A stretch of DNA of 64,000 nt from CAZDQL01 sp964507325 (GCA_964507325.1 CAZDQL010000010.1:38219-102218); one strand, 5' to 3'; positions 36,426-45,976 are shown, numbered from the stretch's first letter. Numbers and translations are program-made. The notes: generated by a model not told the origin, from the sequence alone.

Positions 36426-38126
36426 CTACTCCCCCCGCTTCGACGCGTACAGCACCTCGAAGGTCTGGCTGTCGCTGACCCAGTCGAGCATCAGCGACAT
36501 CCCCTCGCGGCCGGCGCTCGCCAGGCCCAGAGGCTCGAGGGAGGGGAACTCGAGCTGGATCGAACGGCGACCGCTGTCGAGGGAGACCGAGCGCGCGGGG
36601 AGCAGGACCTCCTGGCCGTCGACGAAGATCGTCAGGAGCGCGCCGAGTTGCACATCGTCCTCGAAGAGCGCGCCCTGCAGCTCGATCGACGTGCAGTCGA
36701 CCCCGTCGTCGAGGGCCAGCGCGGTCTGGCCGAAGAAGGTCGGCGTCAGCTCGTGTCGCTCGGTGTGCCCGGGGAGGTCGAAGCTGCTGGAGAAGTACTG
36801 GCTGCCCGCCATCAGATCGACCAGGTCGACCCAGAGGGCGTGCAGGGCTCCGTCGGCGGCGGAGGCCCCCTCCGCGCCTGAGAAAGCGCCGAAGAACCCC
36901 ACCTGGTCGTTCGCCTGGACGAGCTGCACCAGCTGGCGCAGGTCCTCCCTCGAGAGCCCCGGCAGGCCGTTCTGGGCCGCCGCCTCGGCGAGCAGCCCGT
37001 CGAGGATCTCCTCGGCGGTCGCGGGGAGCTCCTCCCCCGTCTCCGCGTCGACGAAGCGCACCCGGCCGACGAGGTCCAGGGTTCCGGGCGCCTCCTCGGG
37101 GACCATCACCAAGAGCGTGACGTTGTGGTTGCGCGGCACCATCGCGTAGTCCGCGGTCGCCTCCTGCATCGCCCCCAGGCGCACACGCAGGGTATTCTCG
37201 GAGAGGCGGCCGACGGTCAAGAGGCTGTTCAGATCCCGCGCCTGCAGCTGGGCGGCGAAGCCCTGGCTGAAGAGATCCGCATTCAGTTGCGAGGCGAAGG
37301 TCCCGGGGAAGGCGAGGATGGAGAGCGCCAGGGAGCTGGCGGAGGAGGCGGAGTTCGACTTCACCGTCGCCTCGAGATTGTCGGAGACGAGCAGGGGCAG
37401 GACGCTGGGTCCCCGCGCCTGGCTTCCGGCCGCGCTGAAGTCGAGGCTGCGCAGGGGATAGGTCGGCGGCTGATTCGGATCAGCGGTCTCCGCTCCGGGG
37501 AAAGCCTGCGCCAGGCGACCGTCCCCGGCGCCGGGCTCCTCGTCCGCCCCGTCGGGACCGAAGAAGGAGAGGGTCACGTAGGCGTCGTAGGGCTCGTGAC
37601 GGCTGCGCGGCAGCAGGGTGATCTGCAGGCGTACCAGATAGGGTCGATACCCCGCCGGGATGGCCGCGTCCCGGATGACCCGGTTCAGGAGCTGGATCTC
37701 CTGGAAGAGCGCGTTCGCGGTCTGGAAGCGCAGGCTGGCGTCCATGCCGCTGAGCGGGGTGCCGTCGAAGAAGGTCGACGACCGGGTCGACTGCAACGGG
37801 TTGTCCGCTGGGACCCCGTGCGTCTCCGGCCGCTCGACGATATTCGCAGCCAGGCCCATGACCATCGACTCGGACATCGCCGCGGAGCGGCTGTCCTGGA
37901 TGACCAACTCCAGCGCCTCCTCCGCCGTCAGGTGGAAGCTGGGCTGGAGCGCGTCCGCGTAGTGACTCCACGGCGCCACGGCGACGACCGCCAGGTGCAC
38001 CGATCCCGCCTCGCGCTGGGTGGCCTTGCGCGTCGCCCGGTGGACGTTCGGTGCGCCGACACAGGAGCACCAGAGGAAGACAAGCAGTGTCGCCCAACGG
38101 GCGGTCCGATAGGTCCTGGTCGCCAC
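36426..38126 (-). CDS. Lipoprotein of unknown function
   Basis: 566 residues starting with GTG 38126; the lipobox is FLWCSC with acylated Cys probably at 20 or 22. I recognise no domain. Visible: an N-terminal alpha/beta region with conserved-looking SFHLTAEEALELVIQDSR (about 63-80), an Ala/Gln-rich centre, a Ser-rich stretch SNSASSASSLALSIL near 259-273, and a C-terminal beta-rich part where VDGQEVLLPARSVSLDSG resembles a beta-sandwich. No catalytic motif is apparent. The ordered sequence and normal codon composition support a real gene; surface or periplasmic location is inferred. Confidence 0.6.
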   Translation of the reverse strand: MATRTYRTARWATLLVFLWCSCVGAPNVHRATRKATQREAGSVHLAVVAVAPWSHYADALQPSFHLTAEEALELVIQDSRSAAMSESMVMGLAANIVERPETHGVPADNPLQSTRSSTFFDGTPLSGMDASLRFQTANALFQEIQLLNRVIRDAAIPAGYRPYLVRLQITLLPRSRHEPYDAYVTLSFFGPDGADEEPGAGDGRLAQAFPGAETADPNQPPTYPLRSLDFSAAGSQARGPSVLPLLVSDNLEATVKSNSASSASSLALSILAFPGTFASQLNADLFSQGFAAQLQARDLNSLLTVGRLSENTLRVRLGAMQEATADYAMVPRNHNVTLLVMVPEEAPGTLDLVGRVRFVDAETGEELPATAEEILDGLLAEAAAQNGLPGLSREDLRQLVQLVQANDQVGFFGAFSGAEGASAADGALHALWVDLVDLMAGSQYFSSSFDLPGHTERHELTPTFFGQTALALDDGVDCTSIELQGALFEDDVQLGALLTIFVDGQEVLLPARSVSLDSGRRSIQLEFPSLEPLGLASAGREGMSLMLDWVSDSQTFEVLYASKRGE

Positions 38127-38135
38127 GACCAGCTC

Positions 38136-38141
38136 AGTATA
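38136..38141 (-). promoter_or_regulatory. Candidate -10 element, leaderless-type
   Basis: Minus-strand TATACT ends 9 nt before the GTG at 38126. The close box and lack of Shine-Dalgarno support the GTG start of the unknown lipoprotein. Confidence 0.45.
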
Positions 38142-38172
38142 GCGAGGACCGCAAAGGGGCGTTCCGTCGAGC

Positions 38173-40758
38173 TCAGCGGCCTTGTGGAACGAGGATCCGG
38201 AAGCCGTTCGTCACCTGGACCCGCTGCCGGGGGCTCCTGATGAACTCCAGATGCCCCTGGGAGAGCCACGGGACGCGGACGGAGCCCCTGGCTCGCCACC
38301 CCGCCTCGTCCAGGACCCAGCGCCGCTCCGCGACTCCATCCCGATCGCCGTCGATCAGGACCAGGTCGAAGGCGCCGCGATCCTCGCGGTCGTAGTAGGC
38401 GATCCACTCCCGCTCCCCGAAGAGGAAGGCCGCCTCGGCCTCGATCGCCCAGGGCGGCTCCCGCTCCGAGGTGCTGTCGACGTCGAAGAAGACCGCCCGG
38501 GGCTCCGACTCGCCCAGGAGCAGGGAGCCGCAGCGCCTGGCCGCGCGGGACGAGGGGACTCGCTGGTAGCGCCTGCCCGCGCTCCAGGGGTCCGGCACAC
38601 CGGGGGGGAAGGACCCTCCCTCGAGCATGGTTCCCTCGGGAAGCGTATCGATCCGCCCCCCCCGCCAGGTGGGCGGGCCCAGCCCCGGCCACTCGGTCTT
38701 CACCGTGAAGAGCTCGGCTCGGACGTCGGTGAAGTCCTCGCTCCTCCCGCGGGTCGAGCGCCCGCGGGCCAGCGCCTCCAGGTGCGCCTCGAGGTCGATC
38801 ACCTTGGCCGACCCCCGGGTGGCCGATCGCTCGGCGAGCCAGGAGAGGTCGACCTGGGGATCGGAGGGCGCGCGCCGCACAGCCAGCACCAGGAGGTGCT
38901 CCACGCCCAGGGCGTTGTCGATGACGTCCGCCCACGCCGGGTCCTTCGGAACGGTGAACGAGCCCGGTCCCAGCCGCGGCTCCAACCCGGTCGGGGGAAA
39001 GAGCGTGGTCACGTGGTGCTCGGCATCGAGGTAGAAGACGGCGACGTCGTAGATCTCCTCCCCCTCCTTCTGGAGCGAGATCCGGATCTGGTCGCCGGAG
39101 TGCAGCTCCTCGCCGGGGTCGATCGCCTGCGCCTCGCCGCGTCCGCCCGCCTTGCGCTCCACCACCAGCTCCAGCGCATCTCCCAAGCCCCGCTCGACCG
39201 CGTCGACGACGAAGCGGCGCAGGTTGCGGACCTTGATCCGGTCGCGCAGCACGCGACCGATCTGCGCGGGCTCGACGAAGCCGAGGTCGTACCCCCCCTC
39301 CGACGCGGTCGAGCGCAGCCACAAGCCGTCTCCGTCGCGTTCGGCGACGAGGTGCGCCTCGCCGGGAGCAGCGACCAGCTCGACGCCGTCCAGCTCGTCC
39401 CGCAGCCCGCCCCGCCACTGCTCGACCGTCGTTCGCAGGCCGAGCGCCTCCTCGTCGAGCTCGGGGAGGGAGACGCGCAGCCTCATCTCGTCCAGCGGGT
39501 ACTCCACGACGCGAGCCGGGTAGACGCCGGGGGGGATCTGGACCCCGTCCCGCGTCGAGCGGGCCGAGCTCTGGAACAGGCCCGCCTCGACGACCCGCAG
39601 CGCAGCGTGACTCTCGCCCCCCGCCCGCTCGGCACCGACCAGCTCGACCAGGGTGCCCTCGCCGATGCGCGCCAGGCGTCCCCAGCTGAGGGTGATCTCA
39701 CCCTCTCCATCGACCTCCGCCAGCAGGGGAGGCGCGGAGCGGGACTCACCCAGGTCGATGGTGCGCAAGCGGTCCCCCTCGATCGCCGGGACGGTGATCG
39801 AGCAGGGCAGCGCCTGGTAGCCGGCGACGATGCGTTCGTGCAGCTCGCCGTAGGTGAGGCCCGCGCCGTTGCGCACCAGCTCCTGGCAGAGCAGGTAGGT
39901 GAAGAGGCCGTGGCTGACTGCATCGCTCGCCCCGGAGGGCAGCGGCAGCTCCGGCGCCTCGTCGTAGCTCTGGGCGCCGTACATGGCGACGACCCGCTCC
40001 AGGTCGACGCTCCCGCCCCGCGATCGAGCGCGGTGCAGGCTGCGCGCTCCCTCGCGGGACACGCCGAACAGCTCGGACGGCAAGCCGCGCTTCACCACCG
40101 CCTCGTCCCCCCGCACCATGGTGCCGGAGTGACAGCAGTCCACGATCAGCCAGACGTGGGCGCCGAGCTCCTGGAGCGCCTGCACCCGCTGCCCGATCTC
40201 GTCGTCGGTGATCGCGCCCCGGACTCGCCCCCGAGCATCGGCGCGGGGGGGCACGTCGGCGGGCAGGAAGACCTCGTCGAGTCCGTCCAGCTCGTCGTCG
40301 CCACGCCCCCCCGACGAGCGCTGCTGGGAGCCGTGACCCGCGAAGTAGAGCAGGACCCAGTCCCCCTCGGCCACCCGCTGCTCCAGGCCGCGCAGGGCCT
40401 TCAGGATGTTTGCGCGGGTCGGGCGCGACTCCTCGTCGTCGGGCCAGCCGACCAGGCGGACCATACACTGCTCGGACACGCCGAGCACCTCCACCAGGGT
40501 CCCGGCCAGGAGCTCCACGTCGTTCGCGGGACCTTCGAGCGCGATCCTCCGCTCGGGAAAGGCGGCCTCGACCTCTGGATAGCGCGTGCAGCCCACGAGC
40601 AGGGCGTGACGCGTCATTCCGGGGGCGGGCGGCTCGGGACCGACCTCCTGCGCGTCGGAGACGGGGGCGAGCAGCGAGACGAGGCCGAGTGCGCCTGCGT
40701 AAAGGAGAAGTCGCTCTCGGCGAGCCCGACCGTGCCGACGGTGGGGTTGGAGGTTCAT
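38173..40758 (-). CDS. Secreted caspase-fold (peptidase C14) protein with C-terminal DUF4384-like region
   Basis: 861 residues. ATG 40758 gives an Arg-rich n-region (HRRHGRARRER) and hydrophobic core to about 36, a signal peptide or anchor. The caspase domain spans about 48-340: HALLVGCTRY strand, catalytic His142 in FAGHGS, catalytic Cys209 in VDCCHSGT, and ANDVELLAGTL helix. These match metacaspase/orthocaspase type p20 domains with basic-specificity pockets. Residues about 560-690 contain SGDQIRISLQ...AVFYLDAEHHVTTLFPP, resembling the DUF4384 domain that often follows bacterial caspases; the last part is beta-rich. The exported location suggests envelope signalling or processing rather than cytosolic death. 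Divergent from the BNR protein. Confidence 0.85.
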   Translation of the reverse strand: MNLQPHRRHGRARRERLLLYAGALGLVSLLAPVSDAQEVGPEPPAPGMTRHALLVGCTRYPEVEAAFPERRIALEGPANDVELLAGTLVEVLGVSEQCMVRLVGWPDDEESRPTRANILKALRGLEQRVAEGDWVLLYFAGHGSQQRSSGGRGDDELDGLDEVFLPADVPPRADARGRVRGAITDDEIGQRVQALQELGAHVWLIVDCCHSGTMVRGDEAVVKRGLPSELFGVSREGARSLHRARSRGGSVDLERVVAMYGAQSYDEAPELPLPSGASDAVSHGLFTYLLCQELVRNGAGLTYGELHERIVAGYQALPCSITVPAIEGDRLRTIDLGESRSAPPLLAEVDGEGEITLSWGRLARIGEGTLVELVGAERAGGESHAALRVVEAGLFQSSARSTRDGVQIPPGVYPARVVEYPLDEMRLRVSLPELDEEALGLRTTVEQWRGGLRDELDGVELVAAPGEAHLVAERDGDGLWLRSTASEGGYDLGFVEPAQIGRVLRDRIKVRNLRRFVVDAVERGLGDALELVVERKAGGRGEAQAIDPGEELHSGDQIRISLQKEGEEIYDVAVFYLDAEHHVTTLFPPTGLEPRLGPGSFTVPKDPAWADVIDNALGVEHLLVLAVRRAPSDPQVDLSWLAERSATRGSAKVIDLEAHLEALARGRSTRGRSEDFTDVRAELFTVKTEWPGLGPPTWRGGRIDTLPEGTMLEGGSFPPGVPDPWSAGRRYQRVPSSRAARRCGSLLLGESEPRAVFFDVDSTSEREPPWAIEAEAAFLFGEREWIAYYDREDRGAFDLVLIDGDRDGVAERRWVLDEAGWRARGSVRVPWLSQGHLEFIRSPRQRVQVTNGFRILVPQGR

Positions 40759-40912
40759 CTCGTACCAGGCTACCCGGCCATCGCTACCGCGGGGAGGAGC
40801 ACGGCGGAGAGGGCCCTCGCGATTGGGCCAGCGAGCGCGGTGGGGCGAGCTAGACTGTGCCACCCACCCAGTCCCGCGCGGCCCCATCGCCGCCCGAAAT
40901 CCCCCCCCGACC
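40759..40912. promoter_or_regulatory. Divergent region between caspase-like and BNR-propeller genes
   Basis: 154 bp serving both directions. Rightward, TAGACT at 40851-40856 preceded by GC-rich DNA is a plausible -10, leaving a leader of about 50 nt without a clear Shine-Dalgarno but with a C-rich tract just before ATG 40913. Leftward, see the box at 40767-40772. Confidence 0.4.
40767..40772 (-). promoter_or_regulatory. Candidate -10 element, leaderless-type
   Basis: Minus-strand TAGCCT ends 8 nt before ATG 40758 of the caspase-like gene; no Shine-Dalgarno in between. Confidence 0.4.
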
Positions 40913-43900
40913 ATGCTGCAGATCCCGGTCCTCCTCTCCCTAGTCGCCCTCCCCCTCTCCCCTCAAGACGACGTCGCCGCGACCGAGGAGGAGTCCCCCT
41001 TCTCGGCCGCGACCTTCTCCGGGATGAAGCTGCGCTCGATCGGTCCGGCGCTGGCCTCCGGCCGCGTGGCGGACATCGCGGTGCATCCGGTGCACAAGAC
41101 GCGCTGGATCGTCGCGACCGCGTCAGGGGGAGTGTGGCGCACGCACAACGCCGGGACGACCTGGGAGAGCGTCTTCGACGGCGAAGGCTCGTACTCGATC
41201 GGCTGCGTCAGCCTCGACCCCTCCGACCCCAACATCGTCTGGGTCGGGACCGGGGAGAACAACAGCCAGCGCAGCGTCTCCTACGGCGACGGCGTCTACC
41301 GCTCGCGCGACGGAGGCAAGACCTGGGAAAACATGGGGCTCGCGGAGTCCGAGCACATCGGTGAGATCCTGGTCGATCCGCGCGACTCGAACGTGGTCCT
41401 CGTCGCGGCGCAGGGGCCGCTGTGGCGCTCGGGCGGCGAGCGCGGCGTGTACCGCTCGGTCGACGGGGGCGCGACCTGGAAGGCCGTCCTCACCGTGGAC
41501 GAGCACACGGGAGCGAACGAGATCGTGCGCGACCCGAGGAATCCCGACCTGCTCTACGCCAGCACGTGGCAGCGCGGGCGTCGCCAGTGGACCCTCGTGA
41601 ACGGGGGATCCGGCTCCGGGATCTGGAAGTCGACCGATGGCGGCGAGACCTGGCGCGAGATCGAGAACGGACTGCCCGGCTGCGATCTCGGTCGCATCGG
41701 GCTCGCGATCGCGCCCGCCCAGCCCGACACGGTCTACGCGATCGTCGAAGCGGCGCGCGGCGAGGGTGGCTTCTTCCGGTCGCGCAACCGCGGCGAGAGC
41801 TGGGAGAAGCGCTCCGATCGCGGCACCTCCAGCCCCCAGTACTACCACGAGATCTTCGCCGATCCCCACGACGCCGATCGGGTCTATCTGGCGGACACCT
41901 TCATGGCCGTCACCGAAGATGGCGGCGAGAGCTTCGAGCGCGTCAGCATCCGCCACAAGCACGTCGACGACCACCACGTGTGGATCGACCCGGCCGACGC
42001 CGATCACCTGCTGGTGGGGTGCGACGGGGGGATCTACGAGACCTGGGATCGGGGCGGGACGTGGGACTTCAAGTCCAACCTGCCGATTACGCAGTTCTAC
42101 CGCGTCAGTGTCGACGAGTCCGAGCCCTTCTACCGCGTCTACGGCGGCACCCAGGACAACAACTCCATGGGCGGGCCCTCGCGCACCATCCGGCGGGAGG
42201 GGATCACGAACGCCGACTGGCTCGTGACGGTCGGCGGCGACGGCTACGAGACGGTCGTCGATCCGACCGACCCGAACGTCGTCTACTCCCTCTGGCAGTA
42301 CGGGGGGCTCGTGCGCCACGACCGGCGCAGCGGCGAGATCGTCGACATCAAGCCGCGCGAGGGGGCCGGGGAACCGCCGCTGCTCTGGAACTGGGATTCA
42401 CCGCTGATCCTCTCGCCGCACTCGCACACGCGGCTGTACTTCGCGGCCAACCGGCTCTATCGCTCCGACGATCGGGGCAACTCCTGGCGCGCCGTCTCCG
42501 GCGAGCTCTCCCGCAACATCGATCGCGATCAGCTCGAGGTGATGGGACGGGTGTGGGGAGTCGACGCCGTGGCGCGCCACCACGCCACCAGCTTCTACGG
42601 CAGCGTCGTCTCGCTCTCCGAGTCGGCGCTGCAAGAGGGGCACTTGTGGGTCGGCACCGACGACGGCTTGATCCACGCTACGCGCGACGCGGGCGAGACG
42701 TGGACGCGCTTCGACGACTTCCCCGGCGTCCCCGAGCACAGCTACGTCACCCACGTCGAGCCGGACCGCTGCGTGCCGGACAGCGTGTACGCCGCCTTCG
42801 ACAACCACAAGGCGGGGGACTTCAAGCCCTACCTCCTCAAGTCGACCGACGGCGGGGGCACCTGGACATCGATGGCGGGCGACCTTCCCGAGCGTGGGTC
42901 GATTCACACGCTGGTGCAGGATCACGTCGATCCCGACCTCTTCTTCGTCGGGACGGAGTTCGGGGTCTGGTTCACGACGAACGCCGGCGAGACGTGGGTC
43001 GAGCTGACGGGCGGGTTCCCGACGATCGCCGTGCGCGATCTCGAGATCCAGCGCCGGGAGAACGACCTCGTGCTGGGGACCTTCGGGCGCAGCTTCTGGA
43101 TCCTCGACGACTACAGCCCCCTGCGCGGCCTGACGGCGGAGACGCTCGAGGCGCGCGCCACCCTGCTCCCCGTCAAGGACGCGGATTGGTACATCGAGGG
43201 CTCGCGCCTAGGCGGACGGACGGGGCGCGGCAGTCAAGGCGCCGGGTTCTACGTGGCCGACAACCCTCCCTTCGGGGCGGTGATCACCTACCACCTCGCC
43301 GAGAAGCTCGAAACGCGCCGCGAGGCGCGACGGCGCGCCGACGACGAGGCGATCGAGGCGGGCTCCGCTCCCGCGCTCCTGAAGCTCGACGCCCTGCGGG
43401 CCGAGGCGGATGAGGTCGAGCCCGCCGTCCTGATCGAGATCCGCGACGATTCCGGTCGCCTGATCCGCACCCTGGCAGCTTCGCGCGAGAAGGGCATGCA
43501 CCGCATCGCGTGGAACCTGCGCGAGCCGGCATCCGATCCGATCCGCCGGGGAGCCGGGGGTGAGCTCGCTCCTTGGGAGCGCGAGCCGGTCGGCCCGCTG
43601 GTCGTGCCGGGTGAGTACTCGGCGACGCTGGTCGAGGAGATCGACGGCGTGCGGACCGCCCTCGACGAGCCGCAGACCTTCGCCGTCATCCCCCTCGAGC
43701 TGGCCACCTTCGCCGCACGCGATCGGCTGGCCGCCGCCGCCTTCCAGCGCAAGGTCGAAAGGCTGGCGGGGGCCGTGGCCGGTGCCGCCGACGTGCTGGG
43801 CGAGACCGAGCAGCGGCTCGCGCTGTGCAAGAGTGCCGCGCGTGCGACGCGCGAGCTCGACCCGTCGACCTTGACGCGTGTGCTCGAGCTCGAGGCGACG

Positions 43901-44197
43901 GCGCGCGAGCTGAGGCGGCGTCTGTCGGGGGACGAGACCGCTTCCAGACACCACATCCCCTCAGCCCCCTCGATCCGCGACCGCGTGGGGAACATCCAGA
44001 GCAACGTGCTCAGGACCACCTCGGCGCCGACGCAGACCGACCGCGACGGCTACCGCATCGCGGGGGAGGCCTTCACCCCGTTCCTGGCCGAGCTGCGCAT
44101 GCTCGTCAAGAAGGACCTGGCCGAGCTCGAGGCACGGCTCGCAGCACTCGGTGCGCCGCACACCCGCGGGCGCATTCCCGATTGGGAGATCGAGTGA
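40913..44197 (+). CDS. Secreted BNR/VPS10-type beta-propeller protein
   Basis: 1094 residues; ATG 40913 opens a signal peptide. About ten Asp-box (BNR) motifs recur between residues 70 and 720, such as SRDGGKTW, SVDGGATW, STDGGETW, TRDAGETW and TTNAGETW, giving the sortilin/VPS10-like double propeller typical of proteins annotated as glycosyl hydrolase BNR-repeat. The FGRSFWILDDYSPLR motif at about 725 ends the propeller part. A C-terminal helical and beta extension (about 850-1090) includes IRTLAASREKGMHRIAWNLR, a FlgD-like Ig segment. No sialidase Arg triad or FRIP motif is evident, so enzymatic activity is doubtful; binding or sorting is more likely. Confidence 0.8.
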   Translation: MLQIPVLLSLVALPLSPQDDVAATEEESPFSAATFSGMKLRSIGPALASGRVADIAVHPVHKTRWIVATASGGVWRTHNAGTTWESVFDGEGSYSIGCVSLDPSDPNIVWVGTGENNSQRSVSYGDGVYRSRDGGKTWENMGLAESEHIGEILVDPRDSNVVLVAAQGPLWRSGGERGVYRSVDGGATWKAVLTVDEHTGANEIVRDPRNPDLLYASTWQRGRRQWTLVNGGSGSGIWKSTDGGETWREIENGLPGCDLGRIGLAIAPAQPDTVYAIVEAARGEGGFFRSRNRGESWEKRSDRGTSSPQYYHEIFADPHDADRVYLADTFMAVTEDGGESFERVSIRHKHVDDHHVWIDPADADHLLVGCDGGIYETWDRGGTWDFKSNLPITQFYRVSVDESEPFYRVYGGTQDNNSMGGPSRTIRREGITNADWLVTVGGDGYETVVDPTDPNVVYSLWQYGGLVRHDRRSGEIVDIKPREGAGEPPLLWNWDSPLILSPHSHTRLYFAANRLYRSDDRGNSWRAVSGELSRNIDRDQLEVMGRVWGVDAVARHHATSFYGSVVSLSESALQEGHLWVGTDDGLIHATRDAGETWTRFDDFPGVPEHSYVTHVEPDRCVPDSVYAAFDNHKAGDFKPYLLKSTDGGGTWTSMAGDLPERGSIHTLVQDHVDPDLFFVGTEFGVWFTTNAGETWVELTGGFPTIAVRDLEIQRRENDLVLGTFGRSFWILDDYSPLRGLTAETLEARATLLPVKDADWYIEGSRLGGRTGRGSQGAGFYVADNPPFGAVITYHLAEKLETRREARRRADDEAIEAGSAPALLKLDALRAEADEVEPAVLIEIRDDSGRLIRTLAASREKGMHRIAWNLREPASDPIRRGAGGELAPWEREPVGPLVVPGEYSATLVEEIDGVRTALDEPQTFAVIPLELATFAARDRLAAAAFQRKVERLAGAVAGAADVLGETEQRLALCKSAARATRELDPSTLTRVLELEATARELRRRLSGDETASRHHIPSAPSIRDRVGNIQSNVLRTTSAPTQTDRDGYRIAGEAFTPFLAELRMLVKKDLAELEARLAALGAPHTRGRIPDWEIE

Positions 44198-44237
44198 GGC
44201 GGGTCGACGGAGCACCCCACCTCTCCCAGCAACAAGT

Positions 44238-44265
44238 GACGCCGGCGACCCAGGTCGCCGGCGTC
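44238..44265. terminator. Strong bidirectional hairpin between convergent genes
   Basis: A 13-bp perfect inverted repeat: 44238-44250 pairs with 44253-44265, leaving a 2-nt centre (a 4-nt loop once the inner pair opens). It sits 40 bp after the BNR gene stop and 49 bp from the DUF1566 gene stop. No T-run on either side, as in many high-GC terminators. Confidence 0.65.
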
Positions 44266-44314
44266 GGAGAGGGAGCGCAGGGAGCGGCGCTTCCCCGCTG
44301 GGGAGCCGCCCGCG

Positions 44315-45976
44315 TCAGGGGCAGAAGGTGACTTCCAACCCGTCGGTCAGATTCGCGCGGGTCCCGCCGCCGGCCGGGTCGCGGTAGAAGAGCTGGAAGT
44401 TCCAGGTCTCGCCCGCGACGATCCCCGCCTGGGTGCTGTCGAAGGCGTGGGAGGCCGTGCCGTCGATGCCGATCGTGACCACCGGCAGCAGCCGGATGAA
44501 GGGCGGGTCGACACACAGGTAGCCCTCGAAGAGAGGAACCTGGGTCTGGTTCTCGCCGCGGATGAACATGGAGTACTCGAGCGGCGGGAGACTGCTGGCC
44601 TCCAGGACGAGGTCGTTCTGGGCCACGCTCGTCGAGCCGCTGTAGGACATCACGCCGCCCGAGCCGACGGAGTTGGGAGCGCCGACGCAGTAGTTCGTGG
44701 GCGGGGGGCACGTCGGCACGTCGCGCACGCAGCGCACGAAGTTGTAGATGCGCACCACGTCCCCCTGCGGACCGTTGCCGTAGGGCCAGTCGGCGGGATC
44801 GCCGGCCTTCGGGTCGCTGCGCTGCGAGCCGGCGCCGTGGACGTCCAGGAGGGTGTAGTTGAAGGGCGGGAACGGGTCCTGCATCCAGCCGAGGGCCTCG
44901 CCGAAGCAGACGTAGACGCCGAAGCTACCCGGATTCGCCGTCCAGTTCGCGTGCGTGGTGCTCGCCCAGTAGAAGGGGTAGTTCTGGGAGCCGCCCTCGT
45001 CGGTGATCGGGGTGCAGTCGAAGATCGGGTCGATCGCCGGAGTCCCGTGGGTCGCCGGAGAGCGCGTGTAGTCCAGGATGCCCTGCAGCTCCTTGGCGTT
45101 GGGCAGTCGCCAGTCGTCGTGTCCGGCGTACACCAGGTTCTCCGCGTAGGAGAGCGCCTCCTCCCAGTCCTTCCCCGAGCCGCTGTCGCCCTGCACCCAC
45201 ATCAACCCCGTGGCCGCGTCGGTGACGGTGCCGTCGCCGTTGTCGCTGAAGCTGTTCTGGCCGTAGGCGGGGTTGCCGCGGCAGCACAAGACGAAGGACA
45301 CCTTGTCGTTGCCGTGCAGGGACGTGCCGTAGCCCTTGATCCGGCCGTCGGCGAAGTTGACGCCGAAGACGGTGTGGTCGCCGTGCATCGTGGTGCTCAC
45401 GTACTCGGTGCTCGACCAGTACTGCGAGTCGATGATGCGCTCGCCGGCGCTCGTGTCGCCGTACTCGAACTCGAAGTAGTCGGTGTCGATGAAGGGGACC
45501 AGGCCGGAGCTCCCGCCGGTGTAGCCGCTCGGGTCGACACCGGAGAAGTCGATCAGCGAGTAGAGCTCCTCGATCGAAGGCACCCGCCAGTCGCTGTAGC
45601 CGCCGAAAGCCTGCGCGTTCAGCGTGGCGGGGTGGCTCATGGCGTCCCACCACGAGAGCTTGTCCTCCGGGGATTCGAGGACTCCATCTCCGTCGGTGTC
45701 GGGGGACGCCACCCACGTCAGGCCGGTGACCTGGTCGTAGACCGTCAGCCCGCTCGGGCTGAGCGTGTAGCTCGGCTGGTGGCCGTCGTACTGGGCGTCC
45801 TGACCGTGGAAGGGGGCGCCGGGGGCGGGGGGCGCAATCACGTCCTGGTCGTCGTAGGTGAGGATCTGGCCTGTGTCGACGGCCACGGTGTCGTTCGCCA
45901 GTGCTGGAGCCGCGGCGACGATGGGCAGGAGCGGGAGCCAGGACTTCGGGCGCGCGGGCGAGTGCTTGCTTCTCAT
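44315..45976 (-). CDS. Secreted protein with two DUF1566 (Lcl-type) domains and a planctomycete-type C-terminal domain
   Basis: 553 residues from ATG 45976, preceded by GAGGAA. Signal peptide 1-27. Two DUF1566 copies follow: about 70-235 with VYDQVTGLTWVASPDTDGDG, WRVPSIEELYSLID and YWSSTEY, and about 240-405 with DAATGLMWVQGD, WRLPNAKELQGILDYTR and YWASTTH. This domain is a C-type-lectin-like (formylglycine-sulfatase-related) fold of unknown role. After CPPPTNYC the final ~120 residues form a separate beta domain (SGSTSVAQNDLVLEASSLPP, WNFQLFYRDPAGGG, NLTDGLEVTFCP) that I associate with many secreted planctomycete proteins, perhaps a sorting or anchoring tag. Confidence 0.75.
   Translation of the reverse strand: MRSKHSPARPKSWLPLLPIVAAAPALANDTVAVDTGQILTYDDQDVIAPPAPGAPFHGQDAQYDGHQPSYTLSPSGLTVYDQVTGLTWVASPDTDGDGVLESPEDKLSWWDAMSHPATLNAQAFGGYSDWRVPSIEELYSLIDFSGVDPSGYTGGSSGLVPFIDTDYFEFEYGDTSAGERIIDSQYWSSTEYVSTTMHGDHTVFGVNFADGRIKGYGTSLHGNDKVSFVLCCRGNPAYGQNSFSDNGDGTVTDAATGLMWVQGDSGSGKDWEEALSYAENLVYAGHDDWRLPNAKELQGILDYTRSPATHGTPAIDPIFDCTPITDEGGSQNYPFYWASTTHANWTANPGSFGVYVCFGEALGWMQDPFPPFNYTLLDVHGAGSQRSDPKAGDPADWPYGNGPQGDVVRIYNFVRCVRDVPTCPPPTNYCVGAPNSVGSGGVMSYSGSTSVAQNDLVLEASSLPPLEYSMFIRGENQTQVPLFEGYLCVDPPFIRLLPVVTIGIDGTASHAFDSTQAGIVAGETWNFQLFYRDPAGGGTRANLTDGLEVTFCP

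Noticed and set aside
38182..41364. Plus-strand frame of about 1060 codons spanning the caspase-like gene and the next promoter
   Set aside because: It crosses a divergent promoter region and is antisense to a well-supported gene.
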